Part shown: positions 1-6,941 of the stretch, piece after piece
How the letters are laid out: every line of letters starts with the position of its first letter
Numbering within the stretch: the first letter of the stretch is position 1
Assembly (NCBI GenBank): GCA_963926405.1
Contig: CAWUXI010000103.1
Coordinates: forward strand, 1-19,367
Length of the DNA: 19,367 nt
Origin: CALSMU01 sp963926405
Lineage (GTDB): Bacteria > Bacteroidota > Bacteroidia > Flavobacteriales_D > Parvicellaceae
Direction: 5' to 3'
The notes under the pieces: generated by a model
The model's database searches: none
Told to the model about the DNA's origin: nothing
The model's input: only the letters and a program-made list of their open reading frames with translations
Translations under genes and position numbers: made by a program

Positions 1-357
1 AAGCCTATAAAACCCAGAGTTCTTGTTAGCCGATTAAAAGCATTATTAAGACGCAAGCATGGAGTCATTGTCTCTGATGAGCAAAGTGAAGATTTAAAAA
101 TAGATAGAGACCGATATGTAGTTATTGTTAAAGGTTTGGAAACTAATTTACCTAAAAAGGAATTTGAATTATTAGATTTATTAATGTCTAAGCCTGGAAA
201 TATTTTTACACGAGAAGTTATTCTAGATACTGTATGGGGAAGTGATATTGTGGTTGGTGACAGAACGATAGATGTTCATATAAGAAAACTTCGAGAAAAA
301 ATAGGAGACCATTATATTAAAACGGTTAAAGGCGTTGGCTATAAATTGGCAATGTAA
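1..357 (+). CDS. Response regulator, OmpR/PhoB family (C-terminal part, 5' end outside window)
   Basis: The reading frame is open from the first base and ends at TAA, giving the last 118 residues of a two-component response regulator. The fragment begins with Lys-Pro, which fits the conserved Lys-Pro near the end of receiver domains (the switch lysine). An Arg/Lys-rich linker follows. From about visible residue 35 to the end there is a winged-helix DNA-binding domain. The recognition helix (visible residues 87-101, with DRTIDVHIRKLREKI) and the closing wing (VKGVGYKL) are typical of OmpR/PhoB regulators. The phospho-acceptor aspartate lies outside the window. The chromate transporter starts 26 bases downstream on the same strand, so the two may share a transcript. 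Signal and regulon are unknown, and the partner kinase is not in view. Confidence 0.93.
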   Translation, partial: KPIKPRVLVSRLKALLRRKHGVIVSDEQSEDLKIDRDRYVVIVKGLETNLPKKEFELLDLLMSKPGNIFTREVILDTVWGSDIVVGDRTIDVHIRKLREKIGDHYIKTVKGVGYKLAM

Positions 358-383
358 TCATTTGTGAAATTAAAGTTTTTATT

Positions 384-1517
384 GTGAAAAATAAAGGAAA
401 ATTACTTGAAGTAGCTCAAGTTTTTTTTAAAATGGGTTGCATTGCATTTGGAGGTCCTGCTGCTCACATTGCCATGATGGAAGAGGAGGTAGTCAACAAA
501 AGAAAATGGATGAGTCGTCAACATTTCCTTGATTTAATAGGTGTTACAAACTTAATCCCAGGACCAAACTCTACAGAAATGACAATGCATTGCGGCCATG
601 AAAGAGCTGGGGTTCCTGGCCTTTTTGTTGCAGGTATTAGTTTTATTTTTCCTGCGGTTTTAATAACAGGATTTTTAGCTTGGCTCTATGTAACATATGG
701 CAGCCTGCCTAATGTAGAACCTTTTGTTTTTGGAATTAAACCAGCTGTTTTGGCAATTATTGCTGGAGCAGTTTTGAAGTTGGGAAAGAAAGCTTTGAAA
801 GGTTGGGAATTAGGAGTACTAGGTCTTTTGGTTTTTGCAGCGAGTCTTCTTGGCTTTAATGAGGTTTCTATTTTATTAGTTGCTGGAGTGCTAGGAGCAA
901 TTTATTTTACTTCAAAAACCAAGTTAACTGACTCCCCGAAATCGATTGTTCCTTTGGTTTTATTACAAATTTCTTCTACTACGCTTGTCAAGATTACTTC
1001 ATTAAAGGTGTTTTGGACATTTTTAAAGGTTGGTTCGGTTTTATATGGAAGTGGCTATGTGTTATTTGCTTATTTGGATGCAGAACTGGTTACTGCAGGT
1101 TGGTTAACTCAGCAAGAACTAATGGATGCAATTGCAGTAGGTCAATTTACACCAGGTCCGGTTCTTTCTACGGCAACTTTTATTGGTTATCAATTAACAG
1201 GTTTTTGGGGTGCAATTGCTGCGAGTTTGGGAATCTTTCTTCCTTCGTTTCTATTTGTTTTGATCTTAAATCCTTTAATTCCTAAGATGCGGAAATCGAA
1301 AGTGTTAGGACATTTTTTAAACTCAGTTAATGTTGCGGCTGTTGCAGTTATGGCAGGTGTGCTGGTTGAAATGAGTAGGGTTATTTTAATAAATGATTGG
1401 CGTGCCATTGTTATCGCTTTAATTAGTATAGGAATAACATTCGGACTCAAGAAAAGTAATGCAATGTGGACAGTTCTAGGAGGTTCTCTATTGGGGTATT
1501 TGCTACTTCTATTTTGA
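384..1517 (+). CDS. chrA: Chromate transporter, ChrA family (CHR), long two-domain form
   Basis: A 377-residue polytopic inner-membrane protein built of two homologous CHR halves (about residues 8-175 and 205-377). The first half has FGGPAAHIAMM (22-32) and IPGPNST (58-64). The second repeats the pattern as GSGYVLFAYL (222-231) and FTPGPVLSTATFIGY (255-269). ChrA proteins export chromate, and some family members may move sulfate or other oxyanions, so the substrate here is inferred from the family. Length matches two-domain ChrA. The start is a GTG at 384; no ATG gives a complete first domain. No ribosome-binding site is visible. The 3' end overlaps the convergent NUDIX gene by 9 bases. The preceding response regulator is 26 bases upstream and may be its regulator or simply an operon neighbour. 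Confidence 0.9.
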   Translation: MKNKGKLLEVAQVFFKMGCIAFGGPAAHIAMMEEEVVNKRKWMSRQHFLDLIGVTNLIPGPNSTEMTMHCGHERAGVPGLFVAGISFIFPAVLITGFLAWLYVTYGSLPNVEPFVFGIKPAVLAIIAGAVLKLGKKALKGWELGVLGLLVFAASLLGFNEVSILLVAGVLGAIYFTSKTKLTDSPKSIVPLVLLQISSTTLVKITSLKVFWTFLKVGSVLYGSGYVLFAYLDAELVTAGWLTQQELMDAIAVGQFTPGPVLSTATFIGYQLTGFWGAIAASLGIFLPSFLFVLILNPLIPKMRKSKVLGHFLNSVNVAAVAVMAGVLVEMSRVILINDWRAIVIALISIGITFGLKKSNAMWTVLGGSLLGYLLLLF

Positions 1518-2156
1518 TCCGTTGATTAACATCTGTCGGACTTCACTTAATATAGTTGCAGTTGCTCCCCAAACTGTATTGTAGTTTAATTCAAAATAGG
1601 GGACATCCATTAAAATTGGGTTTTCAGTGTATTTTCCAACTTTTATTTTCTTTTGTTTGATTCTTTGGTCGTCTATTAAATCTGAAATTTTCACTTCAAT
1701 TATTTCTTCAACTTCTTTAACTTCCGGAGTAAATACAGGTTCAAAATCTACAAATCCAATAAACGGTGAAACTAAAAAATTACTTGGAGGGATATAAATC
1801 TGGGTGATTTCTCCAAGAACTTGAATCTTATCAGGTGCAATTCCAATTTCTTCAAAGGTTTCTCTCAGTGCAGTTTCTTTTAAAGACTCTTCTGCTTCTT
1901 GTTTTCCCCCCGGAAATGATATTTGCCCTCCATGCGTTCCTTTGTAATCAGTTCTTTGAATTAAAGTGAAATGCGGAATGTCATTCTTAGGGTAGATTAA
2001 CATCAATACCGCACTCAACTTGGGCTGTTTTTCAGCGTTAATGATTGCGGAGGCTTTTGTTCTTTTATAGGGAGCCATTAATTTATGAGACTCTTCACCC
2101 GGAAGGTTGAAATTTATTTCCTGAAAAAGTAAACTTGTCAATTCTGATAGTGTCAT
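1509..2156 (-). CDS. NUDIX hydrolase, CoA pyrophosphatase-like (NudL/YeaB type)
   Basis: A 215-residue cytoplasmic hydrolase. The Nudix box is complete at residues 84-106 and fits G-x5-E-x7-REUxEExGU (G84, E90, R98, E99, E102, E103), which supplies the Mg/Mn-binding glutamates. Just before it, residues 66-84 read IQRTDYKGTHGGQISFPGG. This resembles the extra motif upstream of the Nudix box in CoA pyrophosphatases of the NudL/NUDT7 group, which split CoA into 4'-phosphopantetheine and 3',5'-ADP. Substrate is inferred from that motif only. The start codon overlaps the stop of the upstream msrB gene by one base (TAATG), so the two are probably translationally coupled. Its 3' end runs 9 bases into the convergent chrA. 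Confidence 0.88.
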   Translation of the reverse strand: MTLSELTSLLFQEINFNLPGEESHKLMAPYKRTKASAIINAEKQPKLSAVLMLIYPKNDIPHFTLIQRTDYKGTHGGQISFPGGKQEAEESLKETALRETFEEIGIAPDKIQVLGEITQIYIPPSNFLVSPFIGFVDFEPVFTPEVKEVEEIIEVKISDLIDDQRIKQKKIKVGKYTENPILMDVPYFELNYNTVWGATATILSEVRQMLINGSK

Positions 2157-2611
2157 TAATCTACTTCTAGTTTAAGAGAAGCCGAATTTACACAATATCT
2201 CAAACCTGTGGGTTTGGGTCCGTCATTAAAAACATGCCCTAAGTGACCATCGCACTGCGCACAGTTAATTTCAGTTCTCGTCCAGCCATTTGAGCTATCT
2301 ATAGTTTCAGTTATGTTGTGTTTAATCTTTTGAAAGAAGCTAGGCCAACCTGTACCTGATTTAAATTTGGTTTCTGAATTGAATAGTGGCAATCCGCATG
2401 CTTTGCAGCAATAGGTTCCTTTTGTGTTGGTATTCCAATAATCACCAGTAAATGCAGTTTCAGTACCTTTTTCTCGAATAATATGAAATTCAATAGGTGT
2501 AAGTATTTTTTTCCATTCAGCTTCAGTTTTTGTTACTTCAGTTACTTTGTTGTCTTGACAAGATACAGAAAGAGAACCTATAATAATGAGAGTAAATAAT
2601 ATGTTTTTCAT
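2156..2611 (-). CDS. msrB: Peptide-methionine (R)-S-oxide reductase, lipoprotein form
   Basis: A 151-residue MsrB that reduces methionine-R-sulfoxide in oxidised proteins. An N-terminal lipoprotein signal ends in the lipobox LSVSC (Cys18), so the enzyme should be anchored in the periplasm or envelope. The SelR domain covers about residues 33-148. Two CxxC zinc pairs are present (C69-C72, C117-C120), along with the GTGWPSF motif (86-92), HVFNDGP (126-132) and the catalytic RYCVNS with Cys140. Length is normal for a single-domain MsrB plus signal. It is first in a two-gene minus-strand operon with the NUDIX hydrolase (stop and start share one base). An extracytoplasmic MsrB needs a reductant delivered across the membrane; none is encoded nearby. 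Confidence 0.95.
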   Translation of the reverse strand: MKNILFTLIIIGSLSVSCQDNKVTEVTKTEAEWKKILTPIEFHIIREKGTETAFTGDYWNTNTKGTYCCKACGLPLFNSETKFKSGTGWPSFFQKIKHNITETIDSSNGWTRTEINCAQCDGHLGHVFNDGPKPTGLRYCVNSASLKLEVD

Positions 2612-2800
2612 GATAAACTATTTTGTAATACAACTAAAATAATAATTAAATATTATCGAAACCTTATTATTTAAATTGATTATTTAAAATGATGCCGCGA
2701 TGAAGACAAACGAGATTTCAGATTTGAAAATAGATTTTTAAGCAGAAAGCTATAATATCTTAAAAAAGGGAATATTTTTACAAAAAAACATTATATAGTT
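2612..2800. other. Divergent intergenic region between msrB and the Ig-like protein gene
   Basis: A very AT-rich 189-base spacer that must hold promoters for both flanking genes. I found no exact TAnnTTTG box on either strand; CAGATTTG just upstream of the plus-strand gene differs at one defined position. The one clear structure is a 13-base tandem repeat at 2666-2691. Confidence 0.5.
2666..2691. repeat. Tandem direct repeat, two 13-base units
   Basis: ATTATTTAAATTG (2666-2678) is followed directly by ATTATTTAAAATG (2679-2691), with 12 of 13 bases identical. Each unit contains the palindrome TTTAAA, so the pair places two identical palindromes 13 bases apart, a little over one helix turn. 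It lies between divergent genes and could be an operator, but chance in AT-rich DNA is a real alternative. Confidence 0.4.
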
Positions 2801-3223
2801 ATGAAGGAGCTTTGGGGAAGCGGAACCGTGGGAAGAATTACAGTGAATGTAATATGGGCTATCTCTTTTTTGGTTGCTGCTTATTTATTATATATTGCTT
2901 ACAAAAAAGTGTTGAATCTAATTGCCACTGGGAAAGTTAAAAAAGTCACTGTAAAATATGCAGAATTATTTGATGTTAACCCTCCATATGCCAAGGGAGA
3001 AATTCAATTTGGATTTAAACTACCAGAAAAAATGAAGGTGAAATTTAGAATCGTAAATAGGGATGATGATCTGATCAAAGATTTAAAAAATGGAGAGCTT
3101 CAAGAAGGTATTTACCCTATTCTTTTTGATACAAATTCAATCGCAGATGGAGAGTATTATTATCAAATTATTACAGACGTTCAAAAGACGAGTAAGAAAT
3201 TTTTCGTTGTAAATAAACTGTAA
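2801..3223 (+). CDS. Membrane-anchored protein with a C-terminal Ig-like (FlgD-type) beta domain, function unknown
   Basis: A 140-residue protein I do not recognise as a named family. Residues about 12-34 form one hydrophobic transmembrane segment. From about residue 46 to the end the sequence alternates in beta-sandwich fashion and ends with DGEYYYQIITDV and KKFFVVNK. This resembles the 'G-x-Y-x-Y-x-I' closing strands seen in FlgD-type Ig domains and in type IX sorting domains. It is not a sorting domain, because the typical PNP motif is absent. The topology suggests a short cytoplasmic N-terminus and a periplasmic domain. It lies directly upstream of a predicted outer-membrane barrel on the same strand, so the two probably form an operon and may span the envelope together; that partnership is inference. 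Confidence 0.72.
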   Translation: MKELWGSGTVGRITVNVIWAISFLVAAYLLYIAYKKVLNLIATGKVKKVTVKYAELFDVNPPYAKGEIQFGFKLPEKMKVKFRIVNRDDDLIKDLKNGELQEGIYPILFDTNSIADGEYYYQIITDVQKTSKKFFVVNKL

Positions 3224-3284
3224 TATCAAAAGAACGGTTAAACATATTCGATTTTTAACATGTTTACTTTTACTTGAGGTAATT

Positions 3285-3887
3285 GTGTTTACTACTAACT
3301 CTTTTTATTGTCAAGAAAAGGCTCCAGGAGATCATGCTGTAATAATGTCTAATTTTAAATTGCCAAAAACGTTAGGGAACAAGTCCTTTAAGGGTTTGAT
3401 GAGTGGTTTGGCTAATATTGATTTAATTTATCAATATAATTTAGCGAAAGGAATTGGATTCGGAATGGGGTTTTCTTATTCTTATTATGAATTAAATGGA
3501 TCTGCTTTTCAGGGTAATGTAGTAGGTCAAATGGAAGGTTATAATCCATTTTTAAAAATATCTAAAAGGAATGAAGTGAATGAAAATTCATATCTTGAAC
3601 TTTCGGTAAGTGGTGGTTATAATATGCTTAATACAAGTGGTAATCAATGTTCAGATATTTTTAAACAAGAAGCCTTCAATGTGACGCCACAATTAGGGTT
3701 TTACATGGTGAGTTCAGAGTTTTTATCTTTTGGTATTGTTGTCTCTTACAATTATTTCGATACTGAATTTTCGCCGGCGAATATTTGTATGACGAGCTTT
3801 CCAGGAATAGATCCGGGTAATAGTATTGGCAATTCTCATGTGTTTTCAGTAGGGTTTGGCTTTTCAACCTATTTGCCCAAAAAATAA
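3285..3887 (+). CDS. Predicted outer-membrane beta-barrel protein, function unknown (signal peptide extends upstream of the annotated start)
   Basis: With the first available standard start (GTG at 3285) the product has 200 residues. Alternating aromatic and glycine-rich stretches (for example GIGFGMGFSYSYYEL, LELSVSGGYNML, FLSFGIVVSYNYF, HVFSVGFGFSTYL) point to an amphipathic barrel of about eight strands. The frame is open from 3213, upstream of the GTG. Those upstream codons (3225-3311) encode a textbook signal peptide: a basic stretch KRTVKHIR, a hydrophobic core FLTCLLLL, and TNSFYC|Q before the mature part. No ATG, GTG or TTG precedes that core, so the true start may be ATC at 3225 or ATA at 3213, or the start codon has mutated. 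A GTG start would remove most of the export signal. It is probably cotranscribed with the Ig-like gene upstream. The 3' end is 4 bases from the convergent hydroxylase gene. Confidence 0.7.
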   Translation: MFTTNSFYCQEKAPGDHAVIMSNFKLPKTLGNKSFKGLMSGLANIDLIYQYNLAKGIGFGMGFSYSYYELNGSAFQGNVVGQMEGYNPFLKISKRNEVNENSYLELSVSGGYNMLNTSGNQCSDIFKQEAFNVTPQLGFYMVSSEFLSFGIVVSYNYFDTEFSPANICMTSFPGIDPGNSIGNSHVFSVGFGFSTYLPKK

Positions 3888-3891
3888 TAAG

Positions 3892-4767
3892 CTATTTAGA
3901 CAATTGTCTTTGTAGTTCTTTTGAAGTTTTGTTTTCTCCGTCATGACTCCAGCCGGGCGGGTTAATTAGATATTTCATTTTATCCGACAACTTTTTAGAT
4001 CTGCGCATATCTTGCCAAAGACTAATGTATTCATGGCTAGCTATTTTGAGAGGGCTAAATGAGTTAATATTGACTGTAAGTCCATAAGTAGGAGTTTCTA
4101 TTTCCTTTTGAAATGTTCCAAAGATCCTGTCCCAAATAATTAGTATTCCTGCATGGTTTTTATCTAAGTATTGAACTTGTGTGGCATGGTGCACTCGATG
4201 ATGCGAAGGGGTATTAAAAACCCATTCAATAGGTCCAAGTTTCCCAACCAACTTTGTATGTGGGAAAAATTGGTAAACTAAACTTATTGCTTGCATAATA
4301 AGAATAGAAATAGGGTTAAAGCCAATAAATGGTAGCCATATATAGAATAGGAATTTAATGAACGGTTCTCCCCAGCTTTGACGTAATGCTACTGAAAAGT
4401 TCATGTGCTCGGATGAATGATGTTGAACATGTGCGGCCCAAAAGAAACGTATTTGATGTGCTAATCTGTGGTACCAATAAAAAGTAACGTCATCTGCTAA
4501 TAGCAATAGCGCCCACATCCACCATGTATTTGGTATCTCGAATAATCGAAATTGATAAATCCAGAGGAAAACGAAAAAGGCAAATGTTTTAGTAAGTAGG
4601 CCAATTACTACAGAGCCTAATCCCATAGTAATATTTGCTGTAGAATCTTTAAATTTATATAAATTAAGATTCTTTTTTGCGTTAATTATGACTTCAATAA
4701 TAATAAGCGCAATAAAAACAGGTATAGCAAATACCGTTGGATCGTTCGTTATGGCTTCGTTAAACAT
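3892..4767 (-). CDS. Fatty acid hydroxylase / sterol desaturase family membrane protein
   Basis: A 291-residue integral membrane di-iron oxygenase. The histidine ligands of the family are all visible: HRLAH (H100, H104), HVQHH (H113, H116, H117) and HHRVHH (H189-H194), with additional histidines H170 and H205. Four or more hydrophobic segments lie around residues 13-30, 46-72, 82-95 and 138-165. The family uses O2 to hydroxylate or desaturate lipids (fatty acids, sterols, carotenoids, alkylglycerols). The substrate cannot be assigned from the sequence. The gene is monocistronic or last in its unit, and faces the barrel gene. A TAnnTTTG box lies 28 bases upstream of the ATG. Confidence 0.9.
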   Translation of the reverse strand: MFNEAITNDPTVFAIPVFIALIIIEVIINAKKNLNLYKFKDSTANITMGLGSVVIGLLTKTFAFFVFLWIYQFRLFEIPNTWWMWALLLLADDVTFYWYHRLAHQIRFFWAAHVQHHSSEHMNFSVALRQSWGEPFIKFLFYIWLPFIGFNPISILIMQAISLVYQFFPHTKLVGKLGPIEWVFNTPSHHRVHHATQVQYLDKNHAGILIIWDRIFGTFQKEIETPTYGLTVNINSFSPLKIASHEYISLWQDMRRSKKLSDKMKYLINPPGWSHDGENKTSKELQRQLSK

Positions 4768-4794
4768 TATTTTAAATGCGTTTTATTTTAAGTG

Positions 4795-4802
4795 CAAAGA
4801 TA
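4795..4802 (-). promoter_or_regulatory. Candidate -7 promoter box for the hydroxylase gene
   Basis: CAAAGATA on the plus strand reads TATCTTTG on the minus strand, an exact match to the Bacteroidota -7 consensus TAnnTTTG. It would start transcription about 20 bases before the ATG. No TTG at the -33 position was found, so confidence is moderate. Confidence 0.42.
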
Positions 4803-4829
4803 AATGGAAACTATGGAAGTAGTTTTCGT

Positions 4830-5258
4830 TTAGTCTTTTAATCTTCTAAATTCCTTTACTTCTATTATTTTCCCTGTTTCCCCCTTTTTTAATGTAATTA
4901 AAAGGGCACCAGGGCTAATTTTACCATCAAATTCTACGAAATGGATGTTTTCACCACTTCCCCTATTAAACGAGAATGCTATATCTAAGCTGTCAATTTT
5001 ATAAGTTGTTTTTTTAGCTGTTTGACAATTGTTATTTTCAACACAAGAGATTAAATTACCTTTCGCTTTTTTTCTATTTTTAGAAGTAATAATAGCAATG
5101 TTGCCATTGTTGTCAAAATACAAAAACTCTTTGATTTTGTTTTCTGTTTGCAACTGATAAAATCCTTGAAGTGTTCTTCCTTTTCTAACTTTTATCGTCT
5201 TTTGCCCATTTGCAAAAGAGAATAGGAATAGACAAGATATGAAAAGTGAAAAACGCAT
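4830..5258 (-). CDS. Small secreted protein of unknown function (paralogue A)
   Basis: A 142-residue protein with a type I signal peptide (hydrophobic core LFISCLFLFSF, cleavage likely after ANG, before Gln19). I do not recognise the mature domain. It appears beta-rich: TIKVRKG, FLYFDNNGNIAIITS, a Cys pair (C73, C79), YKIDSLDIAFSF, HFVEFDG and a basic tail. The order of motifs matches the secreted protein encoded at 6409-6870 (GQxTIxVxK, then YxxFxxNGxxxxxTS, a Cys-rich turn, TYxxxxxSI), so the two look like distant paralogues on either side of the type IX-secreted protein. A strong terminator separates it from that upstream gene, so it probably has its own promoter. Confidence 0.72.
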   Translation of the reverse strand: MRFSLFISCLFLFSFANGQKTIKVRKGRTLQGFYQLQTENKIKEFLYFDNNGNIAIITSKNRKKAKGNLISCVENNNCQTAKKTTYKIDSLDIAFSFNRGSGENIHFVEFDGKISPGALLITLKKGETGKIIEVKEFRRLKD

Positions 5259-5342
5259 TAACTCTAAAGGTAAAACTATTATTCTAATATATTTCTTATG
5301 CTTTAACTTTTTTTAGAACCCTCCCATTCTTAAATTCAAGGC

Positions 5343-5375
5343 AAAAAAAAGACCGCTACTAGCGGTCTTTTTTTT
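5343..5375 (-). terminator. Rho-independent terminator after the type IX-secreted protein gene
   Basis: A perfect 7-base-pair stem, GACCGCT (5351-5357) and AGCGGTC (5361-5367), with an ACT loop. It is flanked by eight A on one side and eight T on the other, so it reads as a terminator on either strand. Both flanking genes run on the minus strand. It therefore most likely ends transcripts coming from 5390-6355 and insulates the downstream secreted-protein gene. Confidence 0.9.
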
Positions 5376-5389
5376 AAATCAATTAAGCA

Positions 5390-6355
5390 CTATTTAATGA
5401 TCAATCTTTTCGTTGCTTTCTTTCCATTAACTGAAACTTCAACTAAATATATTCCTGATGGGTAATCAGTCGTATTTAAGTTAATTACAGAAGATGTTGA
5501 AAATACACCGTAGTTTTTAACAGCTACTTCTTTTCCTATCACATCTAATACTCTAACAGCAACTTCTGATTCGTTATCAAGAGAAATTTCGATAGAAGTA
5601 GATGTAGTTGCCGGATTAGGGAATACAGTAAATGAAGATGTGTTATTCAACTCATCAACACCAGTGGCAACACCTGTATTATCAATTAATAATATGTCAT
5701 CTACATAATACTCGCAGTCTGCAACAGGATCTCCAGAAGCAGAGTAAAGATTAATTCCACCCCATTGAGCGGAACCTGTAGCAGCACCTAAAGCCTCGGC
5801 CGACCATACGAACCCTGATCCAACTTCAATTCCTTCTACGTAGAAATGAGCAATGTCAGTATCTAAGTCAGCAGATACTACGAAATCAACCCAAGCACCA
5901 TTTGTGTAATTAAAGTAAACAGAATCTCCTCCCATTTCCGCTAACCCAGTTCCATCTGCAGCCAAATAAACTTGCAACATCCATCTGTCTGGTGGAATTG
6001 ATGTTGAATGGCAATTGAAATATCCTCCCTTTCCAGTTGCAACTTTATATTTCATTGAAAATGCATAGCTTCCTGATGTATAATCAGAAGGAAATACAAT
6101 CATTGCATCCTGATTTCCACCAGCTTGTGGTCCAGTAATTGTAATTGAATTAGATGGACTGCTGGATTCAGAAGAAGTTACCAAGCAGTCATCGGTTCCT
6201 GCTCCAGTATTTCCAGACCATGTGCTTATTATGGGTGATACAGCTCCAGCATAATCTTGATCGGAATAGCTGTCAAAGTTTTCGTCAATTAAAGTAACCT
6301 GTCCGATTACCAATGTTGGCACTATAAAAAGTGCAGAAAGTAAAATTCTTTTCAT
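5390..6355 (-). CDS. Type IX secretion system cargo protein with Por C-terminal sorting domain
   Basis: A 321-residue exported protein. Residues 1-19 are a Sec signal peptide (KR, then a hydrophobic core, cleavage near VIG|Q). Residues about 20-225 form a beta-rich domain beginning ENFDSY and ending YYVDDILLID. This start and end layout is common in jelly-roll/lectin-like domains of Bacteroidota surface proteins; a binding role is inferred and no catalytic motif is seen. The last ~80 residues are a type A sorting domain: FTVFPNPATTSTSIEIS, RVLDVIGKEV, YPSGIYLVEVSVNG and the basic end KKATKRLIIK. This targets the protein through the outer membrane to the cell surface or medium. A terminator follows 15 bases after the stop. 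It sits between two related small secreted proteins. Confidence 0.92.
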   Translation of the reverse strand: MKRILLSALFIVPTLVIGQVTLIDENFDSYSDQDYAGAVSPIISTWSGNTGAGTDDCLVTSSESSSPSNSITITGPQAGGNQDAMIVFPSDYTSGSYAFSMKYKVATGKGGYFNCHSTSIPPDRWMLQVYLAADGTGLAEMGGDSVYFNYTNGAWVDFVVSADLDTDIAHFYVEGIEVGSGFVWSAEALGAATGSAQWGGINLYSASGDPVADCEYYVDDILLIDNTGVATGVDELNNTSSFTVFPNPATTSTSIEISLDNESEVAVRVLDVIGKEVAVKNYGVFSTSSVINLNTTDYPSGIYLVEVSVNGKKATKRLIIK

Positions 6356-6408
6356 AATATATATTTTTTGTTTTAGCCAAGATATATAAAAACTAGCTAT
6401 TTAAAGAA

Positions 6409-6870
6409 TTATTTTTGACTTATTGTTGGATTGAGAAAAAGAAGATTAAACTTCTTTTTCTCTTCTTTTCCCATTGCAGAAACATTTAGTTCAGTGCTAT
6501 CTAGTATTGCTAGATAAGAAAAATTATTTGTGGTTTCTTTACCATGTATTGAATAGGTAATTGGAGAAATAGAAATAGAATCATGATAGAAGAAGTATGT
6601 TCCTGGCGATGAATTCATTTTAAGCCACTGTTGTTCTTGACAATTTCTGATAATCTTTTTTTCTTTTAAGTTGGATGTAAAATAGTAAACGTAGCCGTTT
6701 TTTTTAAAACAGTAATATTGATTTAATTTAGATTGGCTTTGAGAAGATTTAAAAATGGCCTCTATTGTGGTTGAGCTTTTTTTAACAGAGATTGTATTCT
6801 GTCCGTAAACTTGCAGTGAGAATAATATGAAAGAAAAGCTCAATAATTTATATGTCCAAGGGAGTTTCAT
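6409..6870 (-). CDS. Small secreted protein of unknown function (paralogue B)
   Basis: I chose the ATG at 6868-6870 (153 residues) because it gives a standard signal peptide, MKLPWTYKLLSFSFILF with cleavage near VYG|Q. The longer frame beginning at 6894 would add eight residues, MDIYIFTN, in front of the basic region. The mature part is unrecognised and beta-rich, with YYCFKKNGYVYYFTS, a Cys near residue 75, TYFFYHDSISISPITYSI and a Lys-rich end. The motif order parallels paralogue A at 4830-5258. It lies about 70 bases after the candidate anti-sigma gene and 53 bases before the type IX cargo gene, all on the minus strand. It could be cotranscribed with either; no terminator was seen at these junctions. 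Confidence 0.68.
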   Translation of the reverse strand: MKLPWTYKLLSFSFILFSLQVYGQNTISVKKSSTTIEAIFKSSQSQSKLNQYYCFKKNGYVYYFTSNLKEKKIIRNCQEQQWLKMNSSPGTYFFYHDSISISPITYSIHGKETTNNFSYLAILDSTELNVSAMGKEEKKKFNLLFLNPTISQK

Positions 6871-6941
6871 ATTTGTAAAGATATAGATATCCAAGACAGT
6901 TTTTATGTTGCAGTGAGAAGACTTAGTGGCTGTCAGGTGCG

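Noticed and set aside
5390..6355. Calling the type IX cargo protein an enzyme such as a protease or glycosidase
   Set aside because: No catalytic motif could be seen; only the signal, a beta-rich domain and the sorting domain are supported.
6356..6408. Promoter box TATCTTGG upstream of the type IX cargo gene
   Set aside because: It differs from TAnnTTTG at a defining base and has no -33 TTG at a fitting distance.
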